A stretch of DNA of 64,000 nt, taken from contig CAVWNY010000008.1 of NCBI GenBank assembly GCA_963756545.1, positions 372,001 to 436,000 of the forward strand. The letters run 5' to 3'. This document shows, piece after piece, positions 8,883 through 16,960 of this stretch (position 1 is its first letter; each line of letters starts with the position of its first letter). The position numbers and the translations under genes were made by a program. The DNA comes from DATFDN01 sp963756545. Its GTDB lineage: Bacteria > Pseudomonadota > Alphaproteobacteria > Acetobacterales > Acetobacteraceae. The notes beneath the pieces were generated by a model that saw nothing but the letters and a program-made list of their open reading frames with translations, did not search any database and was not told the DNA's origin.

Positions 8883-9122
8883 CTACTCGCGCGAAACGGG
8901 CTTCACTGGGGAGCGGCTGACCGAGCGGATATCGGCGCGCGCCCGACCGGAGGCGAGCGCGATGTCGCGGTCCTGCGCCTCGATGATCGCCTTGGCCGGC
9001 GCATCCCCGTCCAGCCCGCCCAACTCGGTGAACGGCACGCGGCGGTTGGAGCTTTTCGTGCCGTCCACATAGAGCACGTCGAAGGCGATGTAGCTGCTGA
9101 GGATCCGCCGCTTAGGAGGCAT
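8883..9122 (-). CDS. Small hypothetical protein
   Basis: A 79-residue protein beginning MPPKRRILSSYIAFDVLYVD and ending in a basic, Ser/Val/Arg-rich tail. It has no recognisable domain. Its start ATG (9122) lies 11 bases inside the end of the preceding gene in the same direction, so the two are probably co-translated. It converges on the metallo-hydrolase gene with a two-base gap. Confidence 0.55.
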   Translation of the reverse strand: MPPKRRILSSYIAFDVLYVDGTKSSNRRVPFTELGGLDGDAPAKAIIEAQDRDIALASGRARADIRSVSRSPVKPVSRE

Positions 9123-9321
9123 TGGACGGGTCCGAGCCGGGGGAGGCGGGCGCGGCGTCCGGCGTCGCTTCCGGAGCGGCGTCGGGCGAGGCCGGGGCGT
9201 CCTGCTGCTGGCGGCGCTTGGCGACCTGCTCCTCGCGCTCCTGGCGTTTGGCCTCCTGTTTGGCTTGCTTGGCGCGGTTCCGCTCCGCCCGCTGCTGGTT
9301 GTAATTCGGTTTGAAGGCCAT
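9112..9321 (-). CDS. Small charged coiled-coil hypothetical protein
   Basis: A 69-residue protein, MAFKPNYNQQRAERNRAKQ followed by Lys/Arg/Glu/Gln-rich helix to about residue 40 and then an Ala/Pro/Asp low-complexity tail. The RC strand shows a good ribosome-binding site (CCGGAGAG) six bases before ATG 9321, which decides this start over one 42 bases upstream. It resembles short conserved alphaproteobacterial proteins of unknown function. Divergent from secB across about 170 bases. Confidence 0.65.
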   Translation of the reverse strand: MAFKPNYNQQRAERNRAKQAKQEAKRQEREEQVAKRRQQQDAPASPDAAPEATPDAAPASPGSDPSNAS

Positions 9322-9489
9322 GATGTCTCTCCGGAGAAGCGATGCAAACCTGCCTTGTGCCATGCCGGCTCGACCGGAGCCAATGCCGGAAATCCGAGCA
9401 GCAGCGCGCCCGCCCGCGCCACTTCCAAGACCCGCTTCCCGCCGCCCGCGCCATCTGCTACCGGAGCCGCACGAAACGGAGAGCGCGCC

Positions 9490-10023
9490 ATGTCAGAGAC
9501 GTCCCCGCAGACCGGAGCCCAGCAGCGCCCGCCGCTCGTGGTGAACATCCAGTATGTAAAGGATCTGTCCTTCGAGGTGCCCGGCGCCCCGCAGATCTAC
9601 ACGCAGCTTCGCGCGCAGCCCGCGGTGAACATCAACCTCGACGTGCAGGCGCGCCGCGTGCAAGAGGGGCAGGACGTCTTCGAGGTGTCGCTGCTGATCC
9701 GCGCGGAGGCGATGGAGGCGCCGGGACCGCAGGGCGGCAACGGTCAGAGTGCGCCCGCGGCGCCCAGCACGGTGTTCGTGGCCGAGATGACCTATTCCGG
9801 CGTGTTCACACTCGCCGGCCTGCCCGACAACGCGGTCGAGCCGGTGCTGCTGGTCGAATGCCCGCGCATCCTGTTCCCGTTCGCCCGCAACCTGCTGGCC
9901 GACGTGACGCGCGAGGGCGGGTTCCCGCCCGTCCTGCTGCAGCCGATCGACTTCGTGGCGCTGTGGCAGGCGCGGCGCGCCCAGGGGCAAGGGGCCGCCC
10001 AAGGGCAGCCGGTGGTCGTCTGA
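9490..10023 (+). CDS. secB: Protein-export chaperone SecB
   Basis: A 177-residue cytosolic chaperone that keeps preproteins unfolded and hands them to SecA. The core reads VNIQYVKDLSFEVPGAP, then NINLDVQARR, a TYSGVFTLAGLP strand and the CPRILFPFARNLLADVTREG helix, all SecB hallmarks. It is slightly longer than the usual 155-165 residues because of a Gln/Ala-rich tail. ATG 9490 follows GGAGAG; earlier in-frame ATGs lack SecB similarity. Confidence 0.95.
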   Translation: MSETSPQTGAQQRPPLVVNIQYVKDLSFEVPGAPQIYTQLRAQPAVNINLDVQARRVQEGQDVFEVSLLIRAEAMEAPGPQGGNGQSAPAAPSTVFVAEMTYSGVFTLAGLPDNAVEPVLLVECPRILFPFARNLLADVTREGGFPPVLLQPIDFVALWQARRAQGQGAAQGQPVVV

Positions 10024-10039
10024 CCCGACGCTCGCGGGC

Positions 10040-10825
10040 CTAGGCGGCGGCCGGGCGCGCGACGTACGGGCACCCCTTGCGGCGCTTGCGCGCGGCCACG
10101 GCGTAGGCGCCAAAGGGGCGATCGGGGTCGGCGGTCGGGCCGGCGATGCTCGTCTGGTAGTCCGCCCAGTCCGCCGGGCCGAAGGCCGTCATGTCGGAGA
10201 CCAGTTCGCTTGCCCCCAGCGTCTCCTCGGCGTAGGCGGTGCGCGGCAGCGGCTGGACCTGCGCGAGCGGGACGTCGGGGGCGAGCCGCAGGGGCACGCC
10301 CGTGCGAGTGAGACGCAGGTTGATGAACAGCGGGCCGAACCAGCGGTCGCTCTCCACGATCCCCTCATAGGCGGCGTAGCCGCCAGGGCCGGGCAGGTTG
10401 GCCGGGCCGCGCACCAGCAGGCTCCAGCCCGGCGCCGAGCGTGCCATCAGGCCGGACCAGATCTGCACTGTGCCGGGCTCGGGCAACGCGGTGAGAAACG
10501 GCGGCGAACAGCCGCGCAGGGCCTGCGGGGCGGCGTCGTCGAAGCGGGCGGACTGGCCGGGGAACTGCGCCGATGGCTGGAGGGGCAGCCAGTCGGCCGC
10601 GCCCGCGTAATGCCAGAACACGTCCGCGCCGTCCCAGATCAGGCGCAGCTCCATCGGCGCGAAGACGTACCAGCCGAACGCCGCGGCCGAGGTGACGGCA
10701 TCGCAATACCGATAGGCGCGCGTCGGCAGGGTTCCGAGCGCCGAGCGGTCGGCGCGCCGTGGCGGGCGGGCCTGCTCGATCATGCGATAGAACCGGGCGG
10801 TTGGGGCGTGCGGCTGGTTGGGCAT
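10040..10825 (-). CDS. DUF6065-family protein linked to the repeat peptide
   Basis: A 261-residue protein matching my memory of the DUF6065 family: an aromatic-rich beta protein with GWYVFAPMELRLIWDG, VQIWSGLMARSAPGWSLLVRG divided by short loops, and FINLRLTRTGVPLRL. No signal peptide or membrane segment is seen. GATGAGGCGACC precedes ATG 10825; an alternative ATG 14 codons upstream is possible. It lies 62 bases downstream of the 57-residue Cys-repeat peptide gene in the same direction, apparently sharing its promoter. Biochemical function unknown; genetic linkage to the peptide makes a role in processing or handling that peptide plausible but unproven. Confidence 0.75.
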   Translation of the reverse strand: MPNQPHAPTARFYRMIEQARPPRRADRSALGTLPTRAYRYCDAVTSAAAFGWYVFAPMELRLIWDGADVFWHYAGAADWLPLQPSAQFPGQSARFDDAAPQALRGCSPPFLTALPEPGTVQIWSGLMARSAPGWSLLVRGPANLPGPGGYAAYEGIVESDRWFGPLFINLRLTRTGVPLRLAPDVPLAQVQPLPRTAYAEETLGASELVSDMTAFGPADWADYQTSIAGPTADPDRPFGAYAVAARKRRKGCPYVARPAAA

Positions 10826-10887
10826 GGTCGCCTCATCAAGCGAGAAAGGACGTCCCGCGGCGGGCATGGCCGCGGGACGCGGAGTCG

Positions 10888-11061
10888 TCAGGTGGCGTCG
10901 CGGTCCGCCGGGAGGCGACCGCACGCACCGATCTTGATGCGGCCGTTGTCCGTCACGTCGGCCGGTGCCACGGCCGGCAGGCGACCGCACGCGCCGACCT
11001 TGATGCGGCCGAGGTCGGCGGTGTCGGCGGGGATCGGCTGGGGCAGCGCGATGCTTTGCAT
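10888..11061 (-). CDS. 57-residue peptide with duplicated Cys-containing core (candidate modified-peptide precursor)
   Basis: ATG 11061 is preceded by a strong ribosome-binding site (AGAAGGAGTTCGAC) and the frame closes at TGA 10890-10888. The leader-like first 15 residues (MQSIALPQPIPADTA) are followed by two near-identical units: DLGRIKVGACGRLPA (residues 16-30) and DNGRIKIGACGRLPA (38-52), spaced 22 residues apart, each with a single Cys in GACG. The end is DRDAT. Repeated short cores with one Cys are typical of ribosomally made, modified peptide precursors or metal-binding peptides. A sigma70-like promoter and a leader hairpin lie upstream, a DUF6065 gene downstream and a SARP-type regulator diverges. 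That it is expressed is well supported; its maturation and role are unknown. Confidence 0.75.
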   Translation of the reverse strand: MQSIALPQPIPADTADLGRIKVGACGRLPAVAPADVTDNGRIKIGACGRLPADRDAT

Positions 11062-11133
11062 GTCGAACTCCTTCTGGGTCGCGGGTCGTCACCGGTTGCC
11101 TTGGCCGCCCGCGACCAGACGCCGACGCGAAAA

Positions 11134-11159
11134 CGGCCCCGCCGGGAGACGCGGGGCCG
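11134..11159 (-). terminator. GC-rich hairpin followed by TTTT in the peptide leader (attenuator-like)
   Basis: Nine-base arms CGGCCCCGC (11134-11142) and GCGGGGCCG (11151-11159) flank an 8-base loop. Read on the minus strand the hairpin is followed by CGTTTTCGC, so it resembles a weak intrinsic terminator. It sits between the promoter at 11212-11240 and the start of the peptide gene at 11061, where it would act as an attenuator or mRNA-protecting hairpin. Confidence 0.55.
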
Positions 11160-11211
11160 CTGGGGACGCGAAGTCTGCTTGGAGGCGGGCGCATGTCGCC
11201 CGTGACGAACC

Positions 11212-11240
11212 GGTTTAACGCTCGGAGGTGGCGGTGTCAA
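11212..11240 (-). promoter_or_regulatory. Sigma70-type promoter for the peptide/DUF6065 genes
   Basis: On the minus strand TTGACA (11240-11235) and TAAACC (11217-11212) are separated by exactly 17 bases, a perfect -35 and a reasonable -10. Transcription would begin near 11205, giving a leader of about 144 bases that contains the hairpin at 11134-11159. Confidence 0.65.
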
Positions 11241-11339
11241 GCTTATTTTCCTATAGCCGCAAGAGCTGAATTCCTAGCCCGGAGCAGATCATTCTCCACT
11301 CGCTTTCCGTTAACATATCGTTTAGGTTTCGAGATCAGC

Positions 11340-13499
11340 TTGCCGAAGGTTCTTCCCCGGCTACCATTCGCGAGGTCTCCGATCGCCCACTCGGACGCAA
11401 TTGCCGCGACGGTGGCCTCGCCTCCGGATCATGCTCAGGGCAGGCTCCATGTCTGCCTGTTCGGCACCATGGCGGCTCGGGGCAGTGACGGACAGATCGT
11501 GTTGCCGAAGATGCGGAAAACCCGCGCCGTGCTTGCGGTGCTCGCGCTGCGGGCCCCCGACCCGGTGCTGCGTGGGCATCTGACGGCTCTGCTGTGGAGC
11601 CGCCGCGACCCGCAGCAGGCGCGTGCCTCGCTGCGCCAGGCTTTGCATGAGCTGCACGACGCGCTCGGCCCGGAGGCACGGGACTTGCTGCAAGTGGAGC
11701 GCACGCACCTCACGTTGTGCAACGAGAGACTGTGGGTGGACGTCGGCGCTCTCAAGCAGGCGACCCCCGACCGGCCCGGGGCGCTCGCCTTGTATCGCCC
11801 CAGTCTGGCTGACGATCTCATCGGCGTCGATCCGGCGTTCGACCGGTGGCTTGCCGCCGAACGCCAGCGCGTCGCGCTGCTCGCGCGCGGTTTGGGAGAG
11901 GCGGCGTTGGCGTCGGCTGGCCCGTCCGAGGTCCTGACGGCGGCCGGCCTGCTGCTTGAGGTGGACCCCGCACACGAGGCCGCCTGGCGTGCGATGATGC
12001 GCGCCCACTTCCGGGCGGGGGACCGAACGGCGGCGGCGGACGCCTTCGCGCGATGCGAGCGCGCGCTCGCCGAGCAAGCCGGTCTCGTGCCGTCGGCCGA
12101 AACGCTCGCCCTCGCCCAGGCTTTGCGAGAGGATCGGGGATGCGCCGACGGAGAGGGCCCGGCAGCGCATCCGGTCGCAATCGTTCGCGACGGCTCCCCA
12201 TCCCCCGCGCGCGAGGCGGCGCGCCCGCGTCTGCGCGTCGGGATCCTGCCGCCGCGGGCGCTTGGTCCGGGCCACCCCGATGAACTGTCGCTCGGGCTGG
12301 CGGAGGAGATCACGACCGCGCTGGCGTCGTTTCGGTGGGTTTCGTGCGTCGCCAGCCCGTCGCTTGCGGCGATCGCGGCCGAATCCCGTGACGCGAGCCC
12401 CGCTTGGCGAGATCTCAAGCTCGATTTCCTGCTCGAGAGCACGATCCAGCATGGCCCGAACGGCGTGCGGATCATGGCCCGGCTGCTCGATAGGCGCGCC
12501 GCGGACGAGGTGGTCTGGGCACGTCGGTTCGATCGATCCACGGACGACATCCTGGCGCTGCAAGACGAGATCGCTTCGGCCATCGTTGCCCAGATCGCCC
12601 CCGAGTTGCTGCTGCGCGAGGGCGAGCGTGCGGTGGCGCGGCGGCACCCCGATCCGACCTCGCACGATATGATGCTACGGGCGATCCCAGCTATCTATCG
12701 GCTTGATCAGGTGGGCTTTCGCGCGGCCGGCCGCATGCTCGAGGAGGCGCTCAGTCTCGATCCCGGCAATGCCGCGGCGCACGCTTGGCTGGCGCACTGG
12801 CACCTGTTCCTGCTCGGTCAGGGCTGGGCCGAGGACCGCGACGCAGCGATCCGGCGGGCCGGCGTGCTGACCGAACGGGCGGTGACCCTCGATCCAGGGG
12901 ATGCGCGGGCGCTGACCTTGGCGGGTCATGTGCGCGGCTTTCTCGACCGCAAGCCGCACGAGGCGCGCGCGTTGCACGAGCGTGCCCTGAAGATCAACCC
13001 CAACCTGGCGCTCGCCTGGTGCCTGTCCGGACTGGCGCATTGCTACGTGGGCGACCACGGCGAGGCGATCCGGCGCATCGGCCAGGCGCAGGCTCTGTCG
13101 CCGCACGACCCGCATGGCTTTTTCTTCGATGGCGCACTGATCTATCCGCACCTGCTGCGCCATGAGCACGCGATCGCCGCCGAAATCGGCCGGCGGGCGG
13201 TGGAGCTGAACCCGGTCTTCTCGTCCAGTTATAAAGCCCTGCTCGCCGTGCTCGGTCATCTCGGGTGCGACGAGGAAGCCCGCGGCCTGTGCGCGCGGCT
13301 CCTGCGATTGGAGCCGGGCTTCACGGTGCAGAACGCGATACGGCGCTCACCGATCATGGGCACCGAGGACCTCGCGCACTATGCCGAAGGTCTCAGGCTC
13401 GCCGGCCTACCCGAGGGTGGGGACGTTCGCGCCGCCCCGCCGACCATGCCGGCGGTTCACCATTCGAACGAGGACGGCGCGCGGGCGATCGCACACTAG
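11340..13499 (+). CDS. SARP-like transcriptional regulator with TPR domain
   Basis: About 719 residues from TTG 11340. The N-terminal part (RLHVCLFGTMAARG... to ...HDAL) is an OmpR-type winged helix as in SARP regulators, followed by a bacterial transcriptional activation domain (EVDPAHEAAWRAMMRAHFRAGDR region). A middle RLRVGILPPR/GLAEEITTAL/DFLLEST segment is of the kind found before TPR arrays in adenylate-cyclase-like regulators. TPR-like repeats fill the C-terminus (LSLDPGNAAAHAWLA, VTLDPGDARALTLAG, LKINPNLALAWCL). The frame is open back to ATG 11193, but that start would place the coding region across the divergent promoter at 11212-11240, so I prefer a start near 11340; GTG 11412 is also possible. 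It diverges from the peptide gene and is its likely regulator. Confidence 0.8.
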   Translation: MPKVLPRLPFARSPIAHSDAIAATVASPPDHAQGRLHVCLFGTMAARGSDGQIVLPKMRKTRAVLAVLALRAPDPVLRGHLTALLWSRRDPQQARASLRQALHELHDALGPEARDLLQVERTHLTLCNERLWVDVGALKQATPDRPGALALYRPSLADDLIGVDPAFDRWLAAERQRVALLARGLGEAALASAGPSEVLTAAGLLLEVDPAHEAAWRAMMRAHFRAGDRTAAADAFARCERALAEQAGLVPSAETLALAQALREDRGCADGEGPAAHPVAIVRDGSPSPAREAARPRLRVGILPPRALGPGHPDELSLGLAEEITTALASFRWVSCVASPSLAAIAAESRDASPAWRDLKLDFLLESTIQHGPNGVRIMARLLDRRAADEVVWARRFDRSTDDILALQDEIASAIVAQIAPELLLREGERAVARRHPDPTSHDMMLRAIPAIYRLDQVGFRAAGRMLEEALSLDPGNAAAHAWLAHWHLFLLGQGWAEDRDAAIRRAGVLTERAVTLDPGDARALTLAGHVRGFLDRKPHEARALHERALKINPNLALAWCLSGLAHCYVGDHGEAIRRIGQAQALSPHDPHGFFFDGALIYPHLLRHEHAIAAEIGRRAVELNPVFSSSYKALLAVLGHLGCDEEARGLCARLLRLEPGFTVQNAIRRSPIMGTEDLAHYAEGLRLAGLPEGGDVRAAPPTMPAVHHSNEDGARAIAH

Positions 13500-13502
13500 G
13501 CG

Positions 13503-14480
13503 CTATAGGCCCTCGAACAACGGCGTGGTGATGTAGCGTTCGGCGAACGAGGGAATGATGGTCACGATCCGCTTGCCCGCCATCTCCGGCCGGTGGGCCA
13601 GTTTCAGCGTCCCCGCCAGCGCGGCCCCCGAGGAGATGCCGCCGGGGATGCCCTCGGTGCGGGCCAGCCGCTTGGCCGCCTCGAAGCTCTCCTCGTTGCC
13701 GACCTGGATCACTTCGTCGATCAGCGTGGTGTCCAGCACGTCCGGCACGAAGCCCGCGCCGAGGCCCTGCAACGGGTGCGGGCCGGGCTGGCCGCCCGAC
13801 AGCACCGCGCTCGCCGCCGGCTCCAGTGCGATCATCCGCAGGCCGGGGCGGCGCGGCTTCAGGACCTGGGCGCAGCCGGTCAAGGTGCCGCCGGTGCCGA
13901 TGCCCGAGACGATCGCATCGACCTCGCCATGCGTGTCGTGCCAGATCTCCTCGGCCGTGGTCTGGCGATGGATTTCGGGGTTCGCCGGGTTGCCGAACTG
14001 GTCGGCCAGCACCGCGCCCTCGGTGCTCGACAGCAGCTCATGGGCGCGCGCGATGGCGCCGTTCATGCCCTTCTCGCGCGGCGTCAGCTCCACCTCGGCG
14101 CCCAGGTAGCGCAGCATCTTGCGGCGCTCGGCCGAGACGCTCTCGGGCATCGTCAGGATCAGCCGGTAGCCGCGCGCGGCGCAGACGAACGCGAGCCCGA
14201 TGCCGGTATTGCCCGACGTCGCCTCGACGACCGTGCCGCCGGGTTTCAGCTTGCCGTCGCGCTCCAGCGCCAGGATCATGCTGGCGCCGATGCGGTCCTT
14301 CACGCTCGCGATCGGATTGAAGAATTCGAGCTTGAGGCAGATGTCGGCGCTGACGCCTTCCTCGGCGCATATGCGCGGGATGCGGACCAGGGGCGTGTTG
14401 CCGATCGTCTCGGCGATGCTGTCGTAGATGCGGCCCCGCAGCGGGCGATCGAATACCAGCGTCTTGGGCTTCTCGGCCAT
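13503..14480 (-). CDS. cysK: Cysteine synthase A (O-acetylserine sulfhydrylase)
   Basis: A 325-residue PLP enzyme that makes L-cysteine from O-acetylserine and sulfide. It carries the PLP-lysine motif NPIASVKDRIG (K61), the EATSGNTGIGLAF loop and the phosphate loop GIGTGGTLTG. ATG 14480 is preceded by AGGGAAC; the ATG 18 bases earlier includes that site and is less likely. It is last in a minus-strand run starting at 17746, 32 bases after the LLM oxidoreductase, and converges on the SARP regulator with a 3-base gap. Confidence 0.93.
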   Translation of the reverse strand: MAEKPKTLVFDRPLRGRIYDSIAETIGNTPLVRIPRICAEEGVSADICLKLEFFNPIASVKDRIGASMILALERDGKLKPGGTVVEATSGNTGIGLAFVCAARGYRLILTMPESVSAERRKMLRYLGAEVELTPREKGMNGAIARAHELLSSTEGAVLADQFGNPANPEIHRQTTAEEIWHDTHGEVDAIVSGIGTGGTLTGCAQVLKPRRPGLRMIALEPAASAVLSGGQPGPHPLQGLGAGFVPDVLDTTLIDEVIQVGNEESFEAAKRLARTEGIPGGISSGAALAGTLKLAHRPEMAGKRIVTIIPSFAERYITTPLFEGL

Positions 14481-14512
14481 CGTTCGGTTCCCTAACAAAA
14501 AGTGGCACCCGC

Positions 14513-15571
14513 TCAGCCGGCGGCAAGACGCGGCAGGACGCGTTCGCCGAACAGGCGCATCGACGCTTCCGCCACGGCCAACGGGAGGTCGTTGAAGTTC
14601 ACCTGCAAGGAGGCGACCTCGAAGCCTCCCACCTGACGAGCATAGGTCGCGGCGGTGTCGAGGATGCGCTCGGGGGTGCCGACCCAGGCGGCGCCCTTCT
14701 CCACCTGCGTCTCGAACGTCTCGGCGGCAAGCCCCGCGATTACCTTGTCGTAGTCCGGATAGTCGGCCGAGGCGCTACCGCCGATCCAATCGCCGGCGGC
14801 ATCGACCAGGGATCGCAGATAGCGGTTCAGCGGCGGCCGGGCGATCCGCTCGGCTTCCTGCTGGTCGGCGTGGCATAGCATGTGGAAGGCCATGATCACC
14901 GTTCCCCGACCGGGGTGGCCCGCGCGGGCGCGCGCCTCGCGATAGGCGCCGAGCAGATCCGCCATCGAGCCGCCGGCCATCGGGATCGCCATGACGCCGT
15001 ATCCCGCCGTCCCGGCGCGCTCGAAGGACTCCCGCGTCGCCAGCGCGGCAATGAAGAAGGGCGGCCGCGGGCGTTGCGTCGGGCGCGGCAGCGAGGTGAC
15101 ATCGTGGAAGCTGTGGAAGCGCCCCTCGACGGTGACATCCTCCTCCTCCAGCAGCCGGCGCACCTGCTCCACGCCCTCGTCGAACCGCGCGCGGCTGTCG
15201 TCGAGGCGGACGCCGAAGCGGGCGAACTCGTGCGGCAGGAAGGCGCGCGCGAAGCCGACATCGAGCCGGCCGTCACACAGCGCGTCCACCATTGCGATCT
15301 CGCCGGCGAGCTTCAGCGGGTTGGCGAACGCGGGCAGGACCGCGCCCGTGACGAGCCGCGCCTTGCGGGTGCGCTGCGCCGCGGCGGCGAGGAAGATAAG
15401 CGGGTTGGGGCTGTAGCCGCCATATGGGTGGAAATAGTGCTCGACCGTGCGGACATGGCTGTAGCCGTAGCGGTCGCATAGCCCGACCAGATGCAGCGCC
15501 TCGGCCCAGTAGTCGCGGCCGGATTTCTGGTCGGGGCCGACGTCGGGGAAGAACTGGATGCCGGTTATCAT
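14513..15571 (-). CDS. LLM-class flavin-dependent oxidoreductase
   Basis: A 352-residue luciferase-like (TIM-barrel) flavin monooxygenase. Visible features are GIQFFPDVGPDQ, TVEHYFHPYGGYSPNPL, the LVTGAVLPAFANPLKLAGEIAMVD segment (split by a loop) and GRLDVGFARAFLPHEF, typical of bacterial luciferase-like oxidoreductases using reduced flavin. ATG 15571 is used because the upstream in-frame extension is made entirely of a family-A repeat. It is separated from the second LLM gene upstream by that repeat (15606-15697). Confidence 0.88.
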   Translation of the reverse strand: MITGIQFFPDVGPDQKSGRDYWAEALHLVGLCDRYGYSHVRTVEHYFHPYGGYSPNPLIFLAAAAQRTRKARLVTGAVLPAFANPLKLAGEIAMVDALCDGRLDVGFARAFLPHEFARFGVRLDDSRARFDEGVEQVRRLLEEEDVTVEGRFHSFHDVTSLPRPTQRPRPPFFIAALATRESFERAGTAGYGVMAIPMAGGSMADLLGAYREARARAGHPGRGTVIMAFHMLCHADQQEAERIARPPLNRYLRSLVDAAGDWIGGSASADYPDYDKVIAGLAAETFETQVEKGAAWVGTPERILDTAATYARQVGGFEVASLQVNFNDLPLAVAEASMRLFGERVLPRLAAG

Positions 15572-15605
15572 GGATTTGCCGAAGCCTATGAAAGGCGTGA
15601 TTACA

Positions 15606-15697
15606 ACCGTCATGGCCGGGCTTGTCCCGGCCACCCACGTCTTCGTTCCGGCCGCGAGCAAAGACGTGGGTGCCCAGGCCAAGCCCGGGCATGAGGG
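15606..15697. repeat. Family-A palindromic repeat, copy 1
   Basis: About 90 bp reading ACCGTCATGGCCGGG ... CCCGGGCATGAGGGT, with an inner inverted pair CCACGTCTT/AAGACGTGG. It lies between two LLM oxidoreductase genes of one operon. Copies recur at 21995, 26224, 41497 and 50690. Confidence 0.85.
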
Positions 15698-15707
15698 TGT
15701 AGCGCCT

Positions 15708-16949
15708 TTACTCCGCCGCCGCCGCCTGCGGACGCAGATCCTTCGAGTACTCGATGCTGACCGGCGCGTCGGCCTCGAACGGCGAGCGCAAACCGAGCGA
15801 CTTGCCGTGTTCGCGCACCGCCGGCATCACCTCCTGGCACAGCAGCCGGATGCAGGTGCGCGTGTCCTCCGGGCTCACTTTGCCGTCGTTGCCCCAGAAG
15901 CCCATGATGCCGGGCCGCGTGTGCTCGATCAGCATCTTCAGCCGCGCGATCACCGTCTTCGGCGTGCCGGCGATGATCATGGTATTCGCGACCTGCTCCT
16001 CGAAGGTCGGGTTGCCGCGCGGATTCTTGGCCCGGCCCACCGCGAACTCCACGAAGCTGCGCCGGCCCGACGGCGAGAAATAGCCGGACGGGTTGGCCCA
16101 CACGGGATGGGCGAGGCCGGTGAACTCGCCCTGCATCCACATGAACTGGCGCGCGTTCTCGAGCGCCTTCTCCTCGGTCTCCTGGACGTGCACGCGGATC
16201 AGGTAGCCGAAATTCTCCGGCCCCGCCTCGTAGCCGACCTCGCGCGCCTGCTGCGAGTAGATGCCCCAAATGGCCTTGGTCGCGTCGATCGCGGTGTTGA
16301 GCGCAATGTAAGGATAGCGGTGGCGCGCCGACCAGAGGACGGTCTCCTTCGACAGCACGCCCGGTATCCACACGCGCGGATAGGGCTTCTGCAACGGCAC
16401 CGCCCAAGGATTGACGACACGGTGCTGGTAGTGCGTGCCCTCCCAGCGGAACGGTCCGGGCTGGGTCCAGGTCTTCACGATCAGGTCGTGCGCCTCCTCG
16501 AACCGTTCGCGGTTGAAGGCGGGGTTGACGCCCTGGGCCAACTGCTCTTGGCCGCCGCCGCGCACGAAGCCGGACACCAGCCGACCCTTGGAGATCATGT
16601 CGATCATGGCCAGCTCCTCGGCCAGCCGGATCGGATTCTCCGCCAGCGGCAGCGGATTGCCGAGCATCACGATCTTCACGCGCTTGGTGACCGCGGCCAG
16701 GATCGCGGCGAAGATGTTGGCCTTGGACTGCATGCAGAACGGCGCGTTGTGATGCTCGTTCAGCATGATGCCGTCGGCGCCGCATTCGTCGGCGTAGATG
16801 TAGTCTTCCAAGTATTGGTTATAGAGCCGGCTGCCCGCCACCGGATCGTAATTCCGGTTCGAGAAGGTGAGCGCGGTGGCCCCGTAGCGCCGGCCTTCGT
16901 CGGCGTCGTAGGCCGACATCGGCTGCTCGGTGAAATACATCAGGTGCAT
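15708..16949 (-). CDS. LLM-class flavin-dependent monooxygenase
   Basis: A 413-residue luciferase-like enzyme opening MHLMYFTEQPMSAYDADEG, with GIMLNEHHNAPFCMQ, IVMLGNPLPLAENPIRLAEE and GRLVSGFVRGGGQE, the FMN-site segments of the family. GAGGGAGCATCCC precedes ATG 16949. It follows the alpha/beta-hydrolase-fold gene by 11 bases, implying co-transcription. Substrate unknown; relatives oxidise sulfonates, alkanes or aromatic side chains. Confidence 0.88.
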   Translation of the reverse strand: MHLMYFTEQPMSAYDADEGRRYGATALTFSNRNYDPVAGSRLYNQYLEDYIYADECGADGIMLNEHHNAPFCMQSKANIFAAILAAVTKRVKIVMLGNPLPLAENPIRLAEELAMIDMISKGRLVSGFVRGGGQEQLAQGVNPAFNRERFEEAHDLIVKTWTQPGPFRWEGTHYQHRVVNPWAVPLQKPYPRVWIPGVLSKETVLWSARHRYPYIALNTAIDATKAIWGIYSQQAREVGYEAGPENFGYLIRVHVQETEEKALENARQFMWMQGEFTGLAHPVWANPSGYFSPSGRRSFVEFAVGRAKNPRGNPTFEEQVANTMIIAGTPKTVIARLKMLIEHTRPGIMGFWGNDGKVSPEDTRTCIRLLCQEVMPAVREHGKSLGLRSPFEADAPVSIEYSKDLRPQAAAAE

Positions 16950-16960
16950 GGGATGCTCCC

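Noticed and set aside
10040..11194. A single 384-codon version of the DUF6065 gene starting at 11194
   Set aside because: Its first 120 or so residues are out-of-frame reading of the repeat-peptide gene and leader; the peptide frame has its own ribosome-binding site.
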